From: CAZYZQ01 sp964652075
GTDB lineage: Bacteria > Bacillota > Clostridia > Oscillospirales > Oscillospiraceae
Length of the DNA stretch: 20,154 bases
NCBI GenBank assembly: GCA_964652075.1
Contig: CAZYZQ010000036.1
Location: 1-20,154, forward strand
Direction of reading: 5' to 3'
In this document: piece after piece, positions 1 through 7,470 of the stretch
Numbering within the stretch: the first letter of the stretch is position 1
Layout: every line of letters starts with the position of its first letter
Translations under genes and position numbers: made by a program
The notes under the pieces: generated by a model
The model's input: only the letters and a program-made list of their open reading frames with translations
Told to the model about the DNA's origin: nothing
Databases searched by the model: none

Positions 1-230
1 CCGTCGGCATCCCCGAGGAGCAGCTCCGCAAGGCCGCGACCCTGTCCGTCTGCAAGATCAACATCGATTCCGACCTGCGCCTGACCATGACCGGCACCAT
101 CCGCAAGTTCTTCGATGAGCATCCGGACAAGTTCGACCCGCGCGAGTACCTGAAGCCCGCCCGTGCCAACATCAAAGAGACTGTCCGTCACAAGCTGGTT
201 GACGTTCTCGGCTGCGCCGGCAAGGCCTGA
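1..230 (+). CDS. fba: Class II fructose-bisphosphate aldolase, C-terminal part (5' end outside window)
   Basis: The first two bases finish a codon and the open frame runs from base 3 to a TGA at 228-230. The 75 visible residues include a stretch reading KINIDSDLRLTMTGTIRKFF, followed by DPREYLKPAR and a C-terminal helix. This matches the last part of class II (zinc-dependent) fructose-1,6-bisphosphate aldolases, where the N-(I/V)-D-(S/T)-D segment contributes to the active site. The enzyme cleaves fructose 1,6-bisphosphate to dihydroxyacetone phosphate and glyceraldehyde 3-phosphate in cytoplasmic glycolysis. The N-terminal zinc ligands lie outside the window. A perfect terminator hairpin follows 19 bases after the stop, so this is the end of its transcript. 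Confidence 0.9.
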   Translation, partial: VGIPEEQLRKAATLSVCKINIDSDLRLTMTGTIRKFFDEHPDKFDPREYLKPARANIKETVRHKLVDVLGCAGKA

Positions 231-249
231 TCTCCCCTACCGCAATTCT

Positions 250-285
250 GCAGAGCCGCCGAACGGCGGCTCTGCCTCTTTCTGT
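250..285 (+). terminator. Intrinsic terminator after fba
   Basis: A perfect 11-bp stem (GCAGAGCCGCC at 250-260 with GGCGGCTCTGC at 265-275) closes a GAAC tetraloop and is followed by the pyrimidine-rich tail CTCTTTCTG. It separates the aldolase from the CLC gene. Confidence 0.85.
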
Positions 286-311
286 GTATTTTCTCAAAAG
301 GCGGCGATGAT

Positions 312-1565
312 TTGAAAGAAAAAGCAAAATCCTCTCTCCACTCCGTCCGGATCTATACGCTGGCGTTCCTCAAATGGGCGGCGCTGGCCATTGTAGTCGG
401 CGCCGCCGGCGGCTTTGTCGGCGTCGCGTTCCACTTTGCCGTTGACTTCGTCACGGAGTTCCGCGTCGGCCACAGCTGGATGCTCTATCTGCTTCCGGTC
501 GCCGGCATCCTGATTGTGCTGCTCTACCGCGCGGCGCGCCTGCCGGTCGACCCCGGCACGAACCGCATTCTGCTTGCCTGCCGCTCCAACGAGCACGTCC
601 CGCCGGCACTGGCGCCCCTGATTTTCATTGCAACCACGTTGACGCACGCCTGCGGCGGCTCCGCCGGGCGCGAGGGCGCGGCGCTGCAGCTCGGCGGCAG
701 CATCGGCAACGTCATTGGCCGACTTGTCCGCTTCCGGACGCCGGATCTGCACATCGCGACCATGTGCGGCATGAGTGCGGTCTTCTCCGCCCTGTTCGGC
801 ACTCCAATCACCGCCGCCGTGTTCTGCATGGAGGTCGGCCGCGTCGGCGCGATGGGCTACGCGGCAATCGTCCCGTGCGTCGGCTCCGCGCTGATGGCCG
901 TGGGTATTGCAGACGCCTTCGGCGTCCCGCCGACGGCTTTCTCCCTCCCCTCCGTTCCCTCGCTCGGCGCCGTGAGCGCGCTGCAGGTCGCGGCGCTTGC
1001 CATTCTGTGCGTCGTGTGCAGCCTGCTGTTCATCTTTGCGATGCACGGCGCGACGCACCTGTATGAGAAACTGTTCAAAAACGCCTATCTGCGCGTTCTC
1101 GTTGCATCCGCGCTCATCATCGGCGTCACGCTGCTGACCGGTACGCGCGACTACAACGGCGCGGGCATGGACGTCATCACGCGCGCCATCGGCGGCACGG
1201 CGCTGCCATGGGCCTTCGCACTGAAAATCCTGCTGACCGCGCTGACCATCGGCGGCGGCTTTAAGGGCGGTGAGATCGTGCCGACCTTTTTCATCGGTTC
1301 AACCTTCGGCTGCGTCATGGGCGGCCTGCTTGGGCTTGACCCCGGCTTCGGCGCGGCCGTCGGGCTGGTCTGCCTGTTCTGCTGCGTTGTGAACTGCCCG
1401 CTTGCGTCGATCGTCCTCTCGGTCGAGCTGTTCGGCGCGGCAGGGCTGCCGCTTTTCGCGCTGGCCTGCGCCATCGGCTTCCTGCTCTCGAGCTATACCA
1501 GTCTCTACTCCGCCCAGATCTTCACGGTTTCCAAGTTGACCGATGCGCCGAAGGACGCGGAATAG
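312..1565 (+). CDS. CLC-family anion/proton antiporter, resembling the fluoride (CLC-F) clade
   Basis: This is a 417-residue, highly hydrophobic protein of CLC channel/antiporter length. The frame can start at TTG 312, about ten bases after an AAAAGG ribosome site; the nearby ATG at 307 runs straight into a stop. CLC signatures are visible. GGSAGREGA at about 115-123 carries the gating glutamate E121. GTNRI at 82-86 stands where chloride CLCs have GSGIP. GGGFKGGEIVP at 314-324 stands where they have the GxFxP segment. Loss of the central-serine GSGIP motif and the GFKGGE form of the third motif suggest the CLC-F type, which exports fluoride in exchange for protons. That substrate is inferred and not shown. 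No fluoride riboswitch is recognisable upstream. The gene stands alone between two terminators. Confidence 0.85.
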   Translation: MKEKAKSSLHSVRIYTLAFLKWAALAIVVGAAGGFVGVAFHFAVDFVTEFRVGHSWMLYLLPVAGILIVLLYRAARLPVDPGTNRILLACRSNEHVPPALAPLIFIATTLTHACGGSAGREGAALQLGGSIGNVIGRLVRFRTPDLHIATMCGMSAVFSALFGTPITAAVFCMEVGRVGAMGYAAIVPCVGSALMAVGIADAFGVPPTAFSLPSVPSLGAVSALQVAALAILCVVCSLLFIFAMHGATHLYEKLFKNAYLRVLVASALIIGVTLLTGTRDYNGAGMDVITRAIGGTALPWAFALKILLTALTIGGGFKGGEIVPTFFIGSTFGCVMGGLLGLDPGFGAAVGLVCLFCCVVNCPLASIVLSVELFGAAGLPLFALACAIGFLLSSYTSLYSAQIFTVSKLTDAPKDAE

Positions 1566-1592
1566 TGCGCGGCGTACACAGCGCATACAGAA

Positions 1593-1628
1593 GGGCGCCC
1601 GGCAGGTTTTCTGCCGGGTGCCCTTTTT
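1593..1628 (+). terminator. Intrinsic terminator after the CLC gene
   Basis: A 13-bp stem with one G-U pair (1593-1605 with 1611-1623) and a GTTTT loop is followed by TTTTTCT. The T-tract touches the rmuC stop codon, so the hairpin separates two convergent genes. On the minus strand the stem is followed only by CTTCTG, so it should terminate rmuC poorly. Confidence 0.85.
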
Positions 1629-2927
1629 CTATTCGTCGCTTCCCTGTTCCAGAATGGCCTCGCTCTCCTCCGGACTCAGCTCGGTGACGTTTTTCAGCTT
1701 GCGCCGGATTGCACGCGTGCGCGTGCCGACCAGCTTGTCCAGCTCCTTGCTGGCCTGATCGAGCCGCGTCTGCGTCTGCTCGAGGCAGCCCTCAAACTTC
1801 TCAAACTCCGTCTTGACCGCGCCGAGCACGTTCCACACCTCGCCGGAGCGCTTCTGGATCGCGATTGTCCGGAACGACATTTGCAGAGAATTCAGCAGCG
1901 CCGCCATCGTGCTCGGCCCTGCAATGTTGACCTGATAGTCCCGCTGCAAAATCTCCACCATGCCCCGGTTGACCGCCTCGGCGTACAGCCCCTCAAACGG
2001 CAGAAAGAGAATGCCGAACTCCGTCGTATGCGGCGGCGCGATGTACTTGTCGCGGATATCCTTCGCCTCCGACTTGAGCGTCGCGACAAGCCGCGCCGCG
2101 CAGGCGTCGATCTCCTCCCGCGTGCCGGAATCATACGCGTCGCGCAGCGCGCCGTAGGTGTCGCCGGGGAACTTCGAGTCGATCGGCAGATACACAAACC
2201 CGCCGTCCTCGACCGGCAGCTTGACCGCAAATTCGACCGGGTTCTTCGTCCCCGGCACGGTCACGACGTTTTTATCGTACTGCTCCTGCGTCAGAATATC
2301 CTCCAGAATTGCGCCGAGCTGGATTTCTCCGACAATGCCGCGCGTCTTGACGTTTGTCAGCACCTTCTTCAGGTCGCCCACGCCCTGCGCCAGCGTCTGC
2401 ATCTCGCCAAGCCCCTTGTAGACCTGCTCGAGCCGCTGGTTGACGAGCGCAAAGGACTGGTTCATCCGCTCTGTGATCGTGCTCTGCAGCTTCTCATCGA
2501 CAATCTGCCGCATCTCGTCGAGCTTTTTGTTGTTGTCGCCCCGGATTGCCGTGAGCTGGTCGCCCACCAGCGTCCGGATCGTCTCCAGCTCCTGCCGCGT
2601 CTCAGTCGTAAACGTGTGCAGCCGCTGGTTGTACTGCGCCAGCTGCTCCGCTGTCGCGGTGCGGATGCTGTCCATGCTCCGCGCCGTCTGGCCGGTCAGG
2701 CCGTTCATCCGCTCGTCCAGCAGCCGCATCCGCTCGGTCATCCCCGCGAGCTTCTCACTCACGCGGCCATCGATCGCGTCGAGCTGCGCGCGCTGCGCCT
2801 CCCGGCTCTCCTGCTGGCTGCCGAGCAGCAGCTTATCGAGTGTATCGTCCCGCTTCGGCTTGCGCACGAGCAGGACAATGCCAACCGCCAGAATTGCGGC
2901 CAGCAGCGCCAACATCACATATTCCAT
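1629..2927 (-). CDS. rmuC: DNA recombination protein RmuC
   Basis: The protein has 432 residues when started at ATG 2927, which has an AGGTGA ribosome site inside the end of the upstream gene; the open frame extends further upstream but that part is not RmuC-like. Residues 1-25 form a single membrane anchor followed by KPKRDD. About residues 30-190 are a coiled coil rich in Q, E, R and L. The C-terminal domain holds typical RmuC blocks: VKTRGIVGEIQLGAILEDIL, VYLPIDSKFP, FLPFEGLYAEAV and the segment around GPSTMAALLNSLQM. Known family members limit chromosomal inversions, and the domain is related to nuclease folds. The start codon lies 7 bp after the stop of the isomerase gene, so the two are co-transcribed. 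Confidence 0.92.
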   Translation of the reverse strand: MEYVMLALLAAILAVGIVLLVRKPKRDDTLDKLLLGSQQESREAQRAQLDAIDGRVSEKLAGMTERMRLLDERMNGLTGQTARSMDSIRTATAEQLAQYNQRLHTFTTETRQELETIRTLVGDQLTAIRGDNNKKLDEMRQIVDEKLQSTITERMNQSFALVNQRLEQVYKGLGEMQTLAQGVGDLKKVLTNVKTRGIVGEIQLGAILEDILTQEQYDKNVVTVPGTKNPVEFAVKLPVEDGGFVYLPIDSKFPGDTYGALRDAYDSGTREEIDACAARLVATLKSEAKDIRDKYIAPPHTTEFGILFLPFEGLYAEAVNRGMVEILQRDYQVNIAGPSTMAALLNSLQMSFRTIAIQKRSGEVWNVLGAVKTEFEKFEGCLEQTQTRLDQASKELDKLVGTRTRAIRRKLKNVTELSPEESEAILEQGSDE

Positions 2928-2934
2928 CGTGCTT

Positions 2935-3825
2935 TCACCTGTCCATACACGCGCGGATCCAGTCGAAATCCTCCTGCAGGCAGGCAATGATGTCGTTCTG
3001 ATAGTCGCGCTCCCGCTCAATAATAAACGTGCTGCATCCCGCCGCTTCCGCGCTGGCGATGATCTCGCCCCAGTCGCAGGGCGATTCGCGCATCGGCCCC
3101 TGCACCGCCTCGGCATAGGCCTGCACCGCCGCCTGATGATCCGGCGTCAGGCCGTACTCCGGTACCGGCACCGGGCAGTGGAAGCCCAGCAGCTCCGGAT
3201 CAGCCGTCCAGTTGTAGGCCTTGATGTGCAGCGCGCCGATCTTCTCCGCATGGCCGCGGATAAACGAAACCGGCTCCACACCGGCCGCGGCCAGCCAGCA
3301 GACATCCAGTTCCAGCTTCACATTCTCCGGCGCATGGTCCAGATACAGGTCGATCAGATACTGCCCCTTGTCCTGCCGGAACTCCACCGTGTGGTTGTGG
3401 TAGTATACATCGAACCCATACTGCGCTGCAAACGCGGCATCCTTCTGAACATTCTTCGCCGCCGCCAGCGCCGCCTCGCGCGTGCCGATAATCCCCGGGA
3501 GTCCGCGGAAGCCACGGCTGAGGTCGAGTGAGAACCTACCCGCGCCCTCGTCCTGCACAGAGACCAGCGTGACCCCCATCTCATGCAGCCGCCGCACCTG
3601 TTCGTCGTCGGCCGTGCCGTCCTTTCTGCGGATCAGCTTGCCGACCACAAGTCCCATCCGGAACTCCCTGAGCAGCGCCAGCTCCTCGTCATCCAGCGCG
3701 CCGCCGGTGACGCCGCCCTCAATCCCATCAAATCCAATCCCCGCCGCCAAAGCAATCTGCGCCCGCTTCGTCAGGTGCAGCCCGCGATAAGAAAACGGCG
3801 TCAAATACAATTTCCGTCTCATCAT
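2935..3825 (-). CDS. Sugar phosphate isomerase/epimerase-like TIM-barrel protein
   Basis: This protein of about 296 residues belongs to the xylose isomerase-like/AP endonuclease 2 superfamily (IolE-like). FDGIEGGV near the N terminus, YYHNHTVEF, LELDVCW, HIKAYN and IIERERD near the C terminus supply the His, Glu and Asp metal ligands expected in these barrels. Three start codons sit in tandem (GTG 3828, ATG 3825, ATG 3822) behind a perfect AGGAGGT at 3831-3837. ATG 3825 (6-base spacing) or ATG 3822 (9 bases) is most likely; the GTG is too close. The substrate cannot be read from sequence; sugar, inositol or hydroxypyruvate-type ligands are all possible. It is the first gene of an operon with rmuC. 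Confidence 0.8.
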   Translation of the reverse strand: MMRRKLYLTPFSYRGLHLTKRAQIALAAGIGFDGIEGGVTGGALDDEELALLREFRMGLVVGKLIRRKDGTADDEQVRRLHEMGVTLVSVQDEGAGRFSLDLSRGFRGLPGIIGTREAALAAAKNVQKDAAFAAQYGFDVYYHNHTVEFRQDKGQYLIDLYLDHAPENVKLELDVCWLAAAGVEPVSFIRGHAEKIGALHIKAYNWTADPELLGFHCPVPVPEYGLTPDHQAAVQAYAEAVQGPMRESPCDWGEIIASAEAAGCSTFIIERERDYQNDIIACLQEDFDWIRACMDR

Positions 3826-3847
3826 CACATACCTCCTCTTTTCCCCT

Positions 3848-3856
3848 ATTTTAGCA
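3848..3856 (-). promoter_or_regulatory. Possible extended -10 promoter for the isomerase-rmuC operon
   Basis: On the minus strand TGCTAAAAT (extended -10, TGnTAAAAT) lies about 11 bases before the ribosome site. No convincing -35 is seen at 16-18 bases. The inferred leader is very short. Confidence 0.4.
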
Positions 3857-3960
3857 CACCATCGATCAAAATGGAATAGAAGCCGTCGTATTTTCGAGGC
3901 AGATCAATTATCTGCACAACGCACCGTGCTACCCACGAAAGATGCGAAGAGAGCGAAAAA

Positions 3961-4000
3961 AGCAAGAAAAAGCGTTCCGAACATAACATTCGGAACGCTT
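3961..4000 (-). terminator. Intrinsic terminator of tRNA-Ser
   Basis: A 12-bp perfect inverted repeat (3970-3981 with 3989-4000) with a 7-base loop is followed on the minus strand by a T-rich tail (TTTTTCTTGCTTTTTT). It begins 7 bases after the CCA end of the tRNA. Confidence 0.9.
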
Positions 4001-4006
4001 TTGTTT

Positions 4007-4098
4007 TGGCGGAGAGAAAGGGATTCGAACCCTTGAACGCTTTCGACACGTTACACGATTTCCAATCGTGCGCCTTCGACCAGCTCAGCCATCTCTCC
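4007..4098 (-). tRNA. tRNA-Ser (anticodon GGA)
   Basis: Read on the minus strand, GGAGAGA at the 5' end pairs with TCTCTCC at the 3' end, followed by discriminator G and an encoded CCA. A D-arm (GCTGAGCTGGTCGAAGGC), an anticodon stem CACGATTGGAAATCGTG with loop TTGGAAA and anticodon GGA, a long variable arm typical of serine tRNAs, and the T-arm GGGTTCGAATCCC are all present. It reads UCC and UCU serine codons. It has its own promoter and terminator and is monocistronic. Confidence 0.97.
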
Positions 4099-4105
4099 AG
4101 AGGGC

Positions 4106-4132
4106 GCTGTTTCCTGTCTCTCCGGAAACAGC
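4106..4132 (-). other. Hairpin at the 5' end of the tRNA-Ser precursor
   Basis: GCTGTTTCC (4106-4114) and GGAAACAGC (4124-4132) form a perfect 9-bp stem with a 9-base loop. The predicted transcription start, about 7 bases after the -10 box, falls at the outer base of the stem, so the hairpin would form the 5' end of the pre-tRNA leader removed by RNase P. The loop contains GGAGAGA, the same seven bases that begin the tRNA. Confidence 0.6.
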
Positions 4133-4138
4133 TTGAAT

Positions 4139-4167
4139 AGTATAGCCGATGGCGCTGCGTTTGTCAA
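4139..4167 (-). promoter_or_regulatory. Promoter of tRNA-Ser
   Basis: A consensus -35 TTGACA (4162-4167) and -10 TATACT (4139-4144) are separated by exactly 17 bases on the minus strand. This is one of the strongest sigma-A-type promoters in the window, as expected for a stable RNA. Confidence 0.9.
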
Positions 4168-4187
4168 GGGTTTTTTGAAAAAAACCG

Positions 4188-5555
4188 TCAACTTGTCATG
4201 GCCTGCACGCACGCCTGCAAAACCGCGCTCACGATCGGGATACAGACGCTGCTGCCGGAGCCGGCGTCCTGCACAACCACGATGAACGCCAGCGGATACT
4301 GCTCGTCCTGCACGAAGCCCGTGAACGTGGCGTTCGGGCGCACGCCCCCGCCGACCTCCGCCGTGCCGGACTTGGCGCAGACGGACAGGCCGCCGAAATT
4401 GCCGTCGCCATAGACTGTTTGGACGTTGTTTCGCATCCAGCTTGCCAGCGTCTGGGCCGTCTGCGCGTCCAAAACCGCGCTGCCGAGCTTTGTTTCAGCC
4501 TTATAGACGGTGCGACCACCATTCTCAATGGACTTCACCAGATACGGCTGCGCGCCGCGCCCGCCGCCTGCAATCGCACCGACAAACGTCATATAGGCAC
4601 ATGGATTGATCAGATCCGTATACTGCCCGATGCCCGCCCATGCGATATCGGCCGGCACCGCTTCCTTCAGATCAAACTGCCCCCGCATCGTCTGCAAGCC
4701 GTCAAACGACAGGCTGCCCGTCACGCCCGCCTTCTGCGCGTAGCGCTCGAGCACGTCGCCGCCCAGCTCCGCGGCCGCCTCGCCGAAGGCCACGTTGCAG
4801 CTCTTCGCCAGCCCGGTGCGCAGATCGATTGTCCCGTGGACGCCCTCGCAGGTGATGACCTGCTCTCCAATGATCGTGGTGCCGGTGCAGGTATAGGTTT
4901 TCGCCAGTGGATCGTCGAACGTCTCGAGCGCCGCGCCCGCCGTAATCAGCTTGAAGATCGAACCCGGCGTGTAGGTCGCATGGAACAGCCGGTTGACATA
5001 AACGCCGTCATACTGCCCCGTGGTGTCGCCCGCAATGTCCGGCACGTTGTCCGGATCATAGGTCGGCCCGGAGACGGCGCACAGAATCTCGCCGGTCTTG
5101 TAGTTGTATACGCCGACGCATCCCGCACGGCCGTCCAGCGCCGCAAGCGCGGCCTTCTGCGCCGCGGCATAGACCGTGAGCGTCATCTGCCCTGTTTCGG
5201 CGCCGTACAGCCCGTTCCAGCGGCTGAAGCCGATCATCTCATCGGCATACTCCGACAGAATTGTAGATGGAATATAGCCCTCCCGGTCGCCCAGCAGGTG
5301 CAGCGTCGCCTGCCGCAGCAGCGCATCCTCGGCGTAGGTCTTGGCGCCGTCCTGTTGGCTCAGCAGCAGCGTCCCGGACGCGTCTGTCACCGTGCCGGTG
5401 TCGAGGTTCCCGCCCGTATATAGATGCGGGCTGCCCGGGAAAATCGCCCACTCATTGGCGCTTCGCACATACTGGACGCAGAAGTACAGCATCCCGAGCA
5501 CAATGCCCGCAAACAGCACCCAGAGCACGAGGGAACGTTTTGCAATCTTTTTCAT
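4188..5555 (-). CDS. Class B penicillin-binding protein (monofunctional transpeptidase), short form
   Basis: The protein has 455 residues from ATG 5555. A membrane anchor covers about residues 8-30. The three transpeptidase motifs are intact: SIFK (S199-K202, catalytic serine), SCN (252-254) and KSGTAE (395-400). The enzyme cross-links peptidoglycan stem peptides outside the membrane. It is shorter than PBP2 or FtsI, with only about 120 residues before the transpeptidase domain and so no large pedestal. It resembles the PbpA-type partners of SEDS proteins. Its ATG overlaps the TGA of the FHA-SEDS gene (ATGA), so the two are translationally coupled and probably form one synthase. The open frame continues upstream to 6038, but that part lies over the SEDS gene and is not protein-like. 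Confidence 0.92.
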   Translation of the reverse strand: MKKIAKRSLVLWVLFAGIVLGMLYFCVQYVRSANEWAIFPGSPHLYTGGNLDTGTVTDASGTLLLSQQDGAKTYAEDALLRQATLHLLGDREGYIPSTILSEYADEMIGFSRWNGLYGAETGQMTLTVYAAAQKAALAALDGRAGCVGVYNYKTGEILCAVSGPTYDPDNVPDIAGDTTGQYDGVYVNRLFHATYTPGSIFKLITAGAALETFDDPLAKTYTCTGTTIIGEQVITCEGVHGTIDLRTGLAKSCNVAFGEAAAELGGDVLERYAQKAGVTGSLSFDGLQTMRGQFDLKEAVPADIAWAGIGQYTDLINPCAYMTFVGAIAGGGRGAQPYLVKSIENGGRTVYKAETKLGSAVLDAQTAQTLASWMRNNVQTVYGDGNFGGLSVCAKSGTAEVGGGVRPNATFTGFVQDEQYPLAFIVVVQDAGSGSSVCIPIVSAVLQACVQAMTS

Positions 5556-7267
5556 GCCGCCTCCTCCTTTGGCAGGCGAATCGCGAAGCTCGCATTCTGC
5601 CGCGTATCCGCCGCCTTCAAAAAGGCCAGAAGCCCCCACGAGGAGAGCATACTTGAGCCGCCGTTTGAGACAAACGGGAATGTCACGCCCGTCAGCGGCA
5701 GGATATCCAGCGTGCCGAAGACATTGAGCAGCATCTGCGTCAGCAGGATTCCCATCGCCGCGCACGCGCCGATGGTATAGAACGTGCTGCGTTCCATAGA
5801 CGCGGCGCGGATCACAAACACCGCCAGAATCAGCAGCGCCGCCACCAGAAGCAGCGACATCAAAAGCCCCCACTCCTCCGCGACGAACGCAAAGACGAGA
5901 TCCGTGTCCGACGCCGCCATATACTTCATCCAGCCCGTCCCGACGCCCAGTCCAAACAGGCCGCCCGCCGCGATGCACATCATGGAGCGCGTCTGCTGAT
6001 AACCGGTTGTCAGTGCATAGTCCCAGACATGCCGCCACGCGGCGAAGCGGTTCAGGACATACGGCCGGAACCGCAGCACCATCGCGCCCGCGTAGCCCGT
6101 TGCCGCGACGGCCAGTCCGATCGTCGCGAAGTTCCCCGAGCGCATGAACGCGATCACGAGAAAGGCCACAAAGAAGATAATGGCCGTGCCGAAGTCATTC
6201 ATCAGCGCAAGGCACCCGCAGATCGTAGCCGAGTACGCGATGAACAGCCACAGGTTGCGCCGCGTCACAAGGCGCTCCAGCGAGGACGCGCCGACAAACA
6301 CGAAGCAGATCTTGACAATCTCGGACGGCTGGAACGAGATCCCGCCGATATAGATCCAGTTGCGCGCGCCGTACAGCTCGCGCCCCAACACCAGATTGAC
6401 CGCCAGCAGCAGAAGGCCACCTGCGGCGGCCACATAGCGCAGCTTTTTCGCCCGCTCCAGATCGCGCAGCGACCAACAGACTGCCAGATAGATCACAATG
6501 CCAAGCCCCATCGCGGCCAGCTGCTTGTACAGCGTCCCCGGCGCGCTGGAGGCCACGACCGCAAGGCCGACTGTGGATAAGAAGAACGCAATGCACTCCA
6601 GCTCAAAGCCGGAACGGCGCAGCGCCTTTGTGACGAAGAACAGCGCCCACATCGCCGCGCAGAGCAGTATAAAGCTCGGCGTAATGCGCACCTCGTCCGG
6701 CAAGGCCGCCGACAGGCGCATCATGGTCAAAAGCTGGAAAATCGTCAGGATCAGCAGTGTAAACCAAGGATGCACCTCCTGCCCCGCGCGCGTCCGCGCC
6801 GAAGCCTGTATGACCTCCTGCTCATGCGTGATGGGCAGAAACTCCACCTCCAGCCCCGCCAGCGAGATCACATCGCCGGATTGGAGCGGCGCGTTCTGGG
6901 AGATCTCCTCGCCGTTGATCTGCACGCCGCCGCGCGAGCCGATATCGCCCAACGTCCAGCTCCCGTCGTCATGCCGCGTCAGGACGGCGTGTTGCCGCGA
7001 GATCACCGGCAGGTCGATCTGCAAATCGCAGCTCTTTGCGCGGCCGATCGTGTTCTCCCAGTGGTGGATGCCCAGCTTATCCCCGGTCGGCAGGATCAGC
7101 CAGCCCCACAGCTCCGGCTCCCGCCGCCCCAGCAGCAAGCTGCACGCGCAGCGCACGAGGATCAAAACCGCGAGCAGCGGCAGGATCAGGCGCACCGCCT
7201 GTGCAAACGCCACGCTCGACCCGGTCCACGCAAAAAACGCCGACACGGCCTCCAAAATTTTTTCCAA
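5552..7267 (-). CDS. FHA-domain SEDS peptidoglycan glycosyltransferase (FtsW/RodA/SpoVE family)
   Basis: The product has 571 residues. A first membrane helix (about 21-47) is followed by a forkhead-associated domain (about 55-145) with GR at 75-76, SRQH at 90-93 and NG at 118-119, the phosphothreonine-binding signature. From about 168 on there is a complete SEDS core with multiple membrane helices: GARNWI (300-305), FQPSE (312-316) with K319, NDFGTA (357-362), DTDLVFAFVAEEWG (454-467) and PFVSNGGSS (531-539). SEDS proteins polymerise lipid II into glycan strands with a class B PBP, which here is the next gene. The start is TTG 7267, with AGGGAGG eight bases upstream. The FHA domain suggests control by Ser/Thr protein kinase phosphorylation; this is inference. 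Confidence 0.93.
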   Translation of the reverse strand: MEKILEAVSAFFAWTGSSVAFAQAVRLILPLLAVLILVRCACSLLLGRREPELWGWLILPTGDKLGIHHWENTIGRAKSCDLQIDLPVISRQHAVLTRHDDGSWTLGDIGSRGGVQINGEEISQNAPLQSGDVISLAGLEVEFLPITHEQEVIQASARTRAGQEVHPWFTLLILTIFQLLTMMRLSAALPDEVRITPSFILLCAAMWALFFVTKALRRSGFELECIAFFLSTVGLAVVASSAPGTLYKQLAAMGLGIVIYLAVCWSLRDLERAKKLRYVAAAGGLLLLAVNLVLGRELYGARNWIYIGGISFQPSEIVKICFVFVGASSLERLVTRRNLWLFIAYSATICGCLALMNDFGTAIIFFVAFLVIAFMRSGNFATIGLAVAATGYAGAMVLRFRPYVLNRFAAWRHVWDYALTTGYQQTRSMMCIAAGGLFGLGVGTGWMKYMAASDTDLVFAFVAEEWGLLMSLLLVAALLILAVFVIRAASMERSTFYTIGACAAMGILLTQMLLNVFGTLDILPLTGVTFPFVSNGGSSMLSSWGLLAFLKAADTRQNASFAIRLPKEEAA

Positions 7268-7302
7268 TGCGCCCGCCTCCCTTTGGGAATCTCTGAGTCT
7301 TC

Positions 7303-7331
7303 ATCGTAGCACAAACCGCCCTGTATTGCAA
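7303..7331 (-). promoter_or_regulatory. Promoter of the FHA-SEDS/PBP operon
   Basis: TTGCAA (7326-7331) and TACGAT (7303-7308) are 17 bases apart on the minus strand, about 35 bases before the TTG start. No other candidate fits the spacing as well. Confidence 0.65.
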
Positions 7332-7413
7332 GAAAACGCAATAAAAGTTCACAATTTCCGGCAGCGTCGTCTGTCTGTTTTTCACAAATTTTACTTCGTA
7401 AAATAGGAGACAT

Positions 7414-7448
7414 TTGACATTGTTATTTGACCTCTTATATGGTAGAAT
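7414..7448 (+). promoter_or_regulatory. Probable promoter of the YD-repeat gene
   Basis: TTGACA (7414-7419) is followed after 16 bases by TATATG (7436-7441). TAGAAT at 7443-7448 is a better -10 but would need a 23-base spacer. The surrounding 100 bases are clearly AT-richer than the genes on both sides. Confidence 0.45.
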
Positions 7449-7470
7449 ATTGTCAAAAGGAGGGATTTCC

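Noticed and set aside
297..350. GGCGATGA before the CLC gene resembles the start of the crcB fluoride riboswitch
   Set aside because: Only these eight bases match. The pseudoknot partner and the later conserved segment of that riboswitch are not present, and the match overlaps the start of the coding region.
294..1058. Minus-strand open frame of 254 residues opposite the CLC gene
   Set aside because: Its composition (mainly R, A, G, D, E, Q and H, no domain) is typical of antisense shadows in GC-rich coding DNA, and the plus-strand CLC gene is clear.
3846..4049. 67-residue minus-strand open frame between the isomerase gene and tRNA-Ser
   Set aside because: It overlaps the tRNA gene and its terminator and has no ribosome site. 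The rest of the interval shows nothing else convincing.
4170..4187. GGTTTTTTTCAAAAAACC-like inverted repeat after the PBP stop
   Set aside because: The stem is nearly all A-T and is not followed by a T-tract on the minus strand, so it is not called as a terminator.
5556..6038. N-terminal extension of the PBP reading frame
   Set aside because: It overlaps the SEDS gene in another frame, is low-complexity, and the internal ATG at 5555 has the membrane anchor and the ATGA coupling expected.
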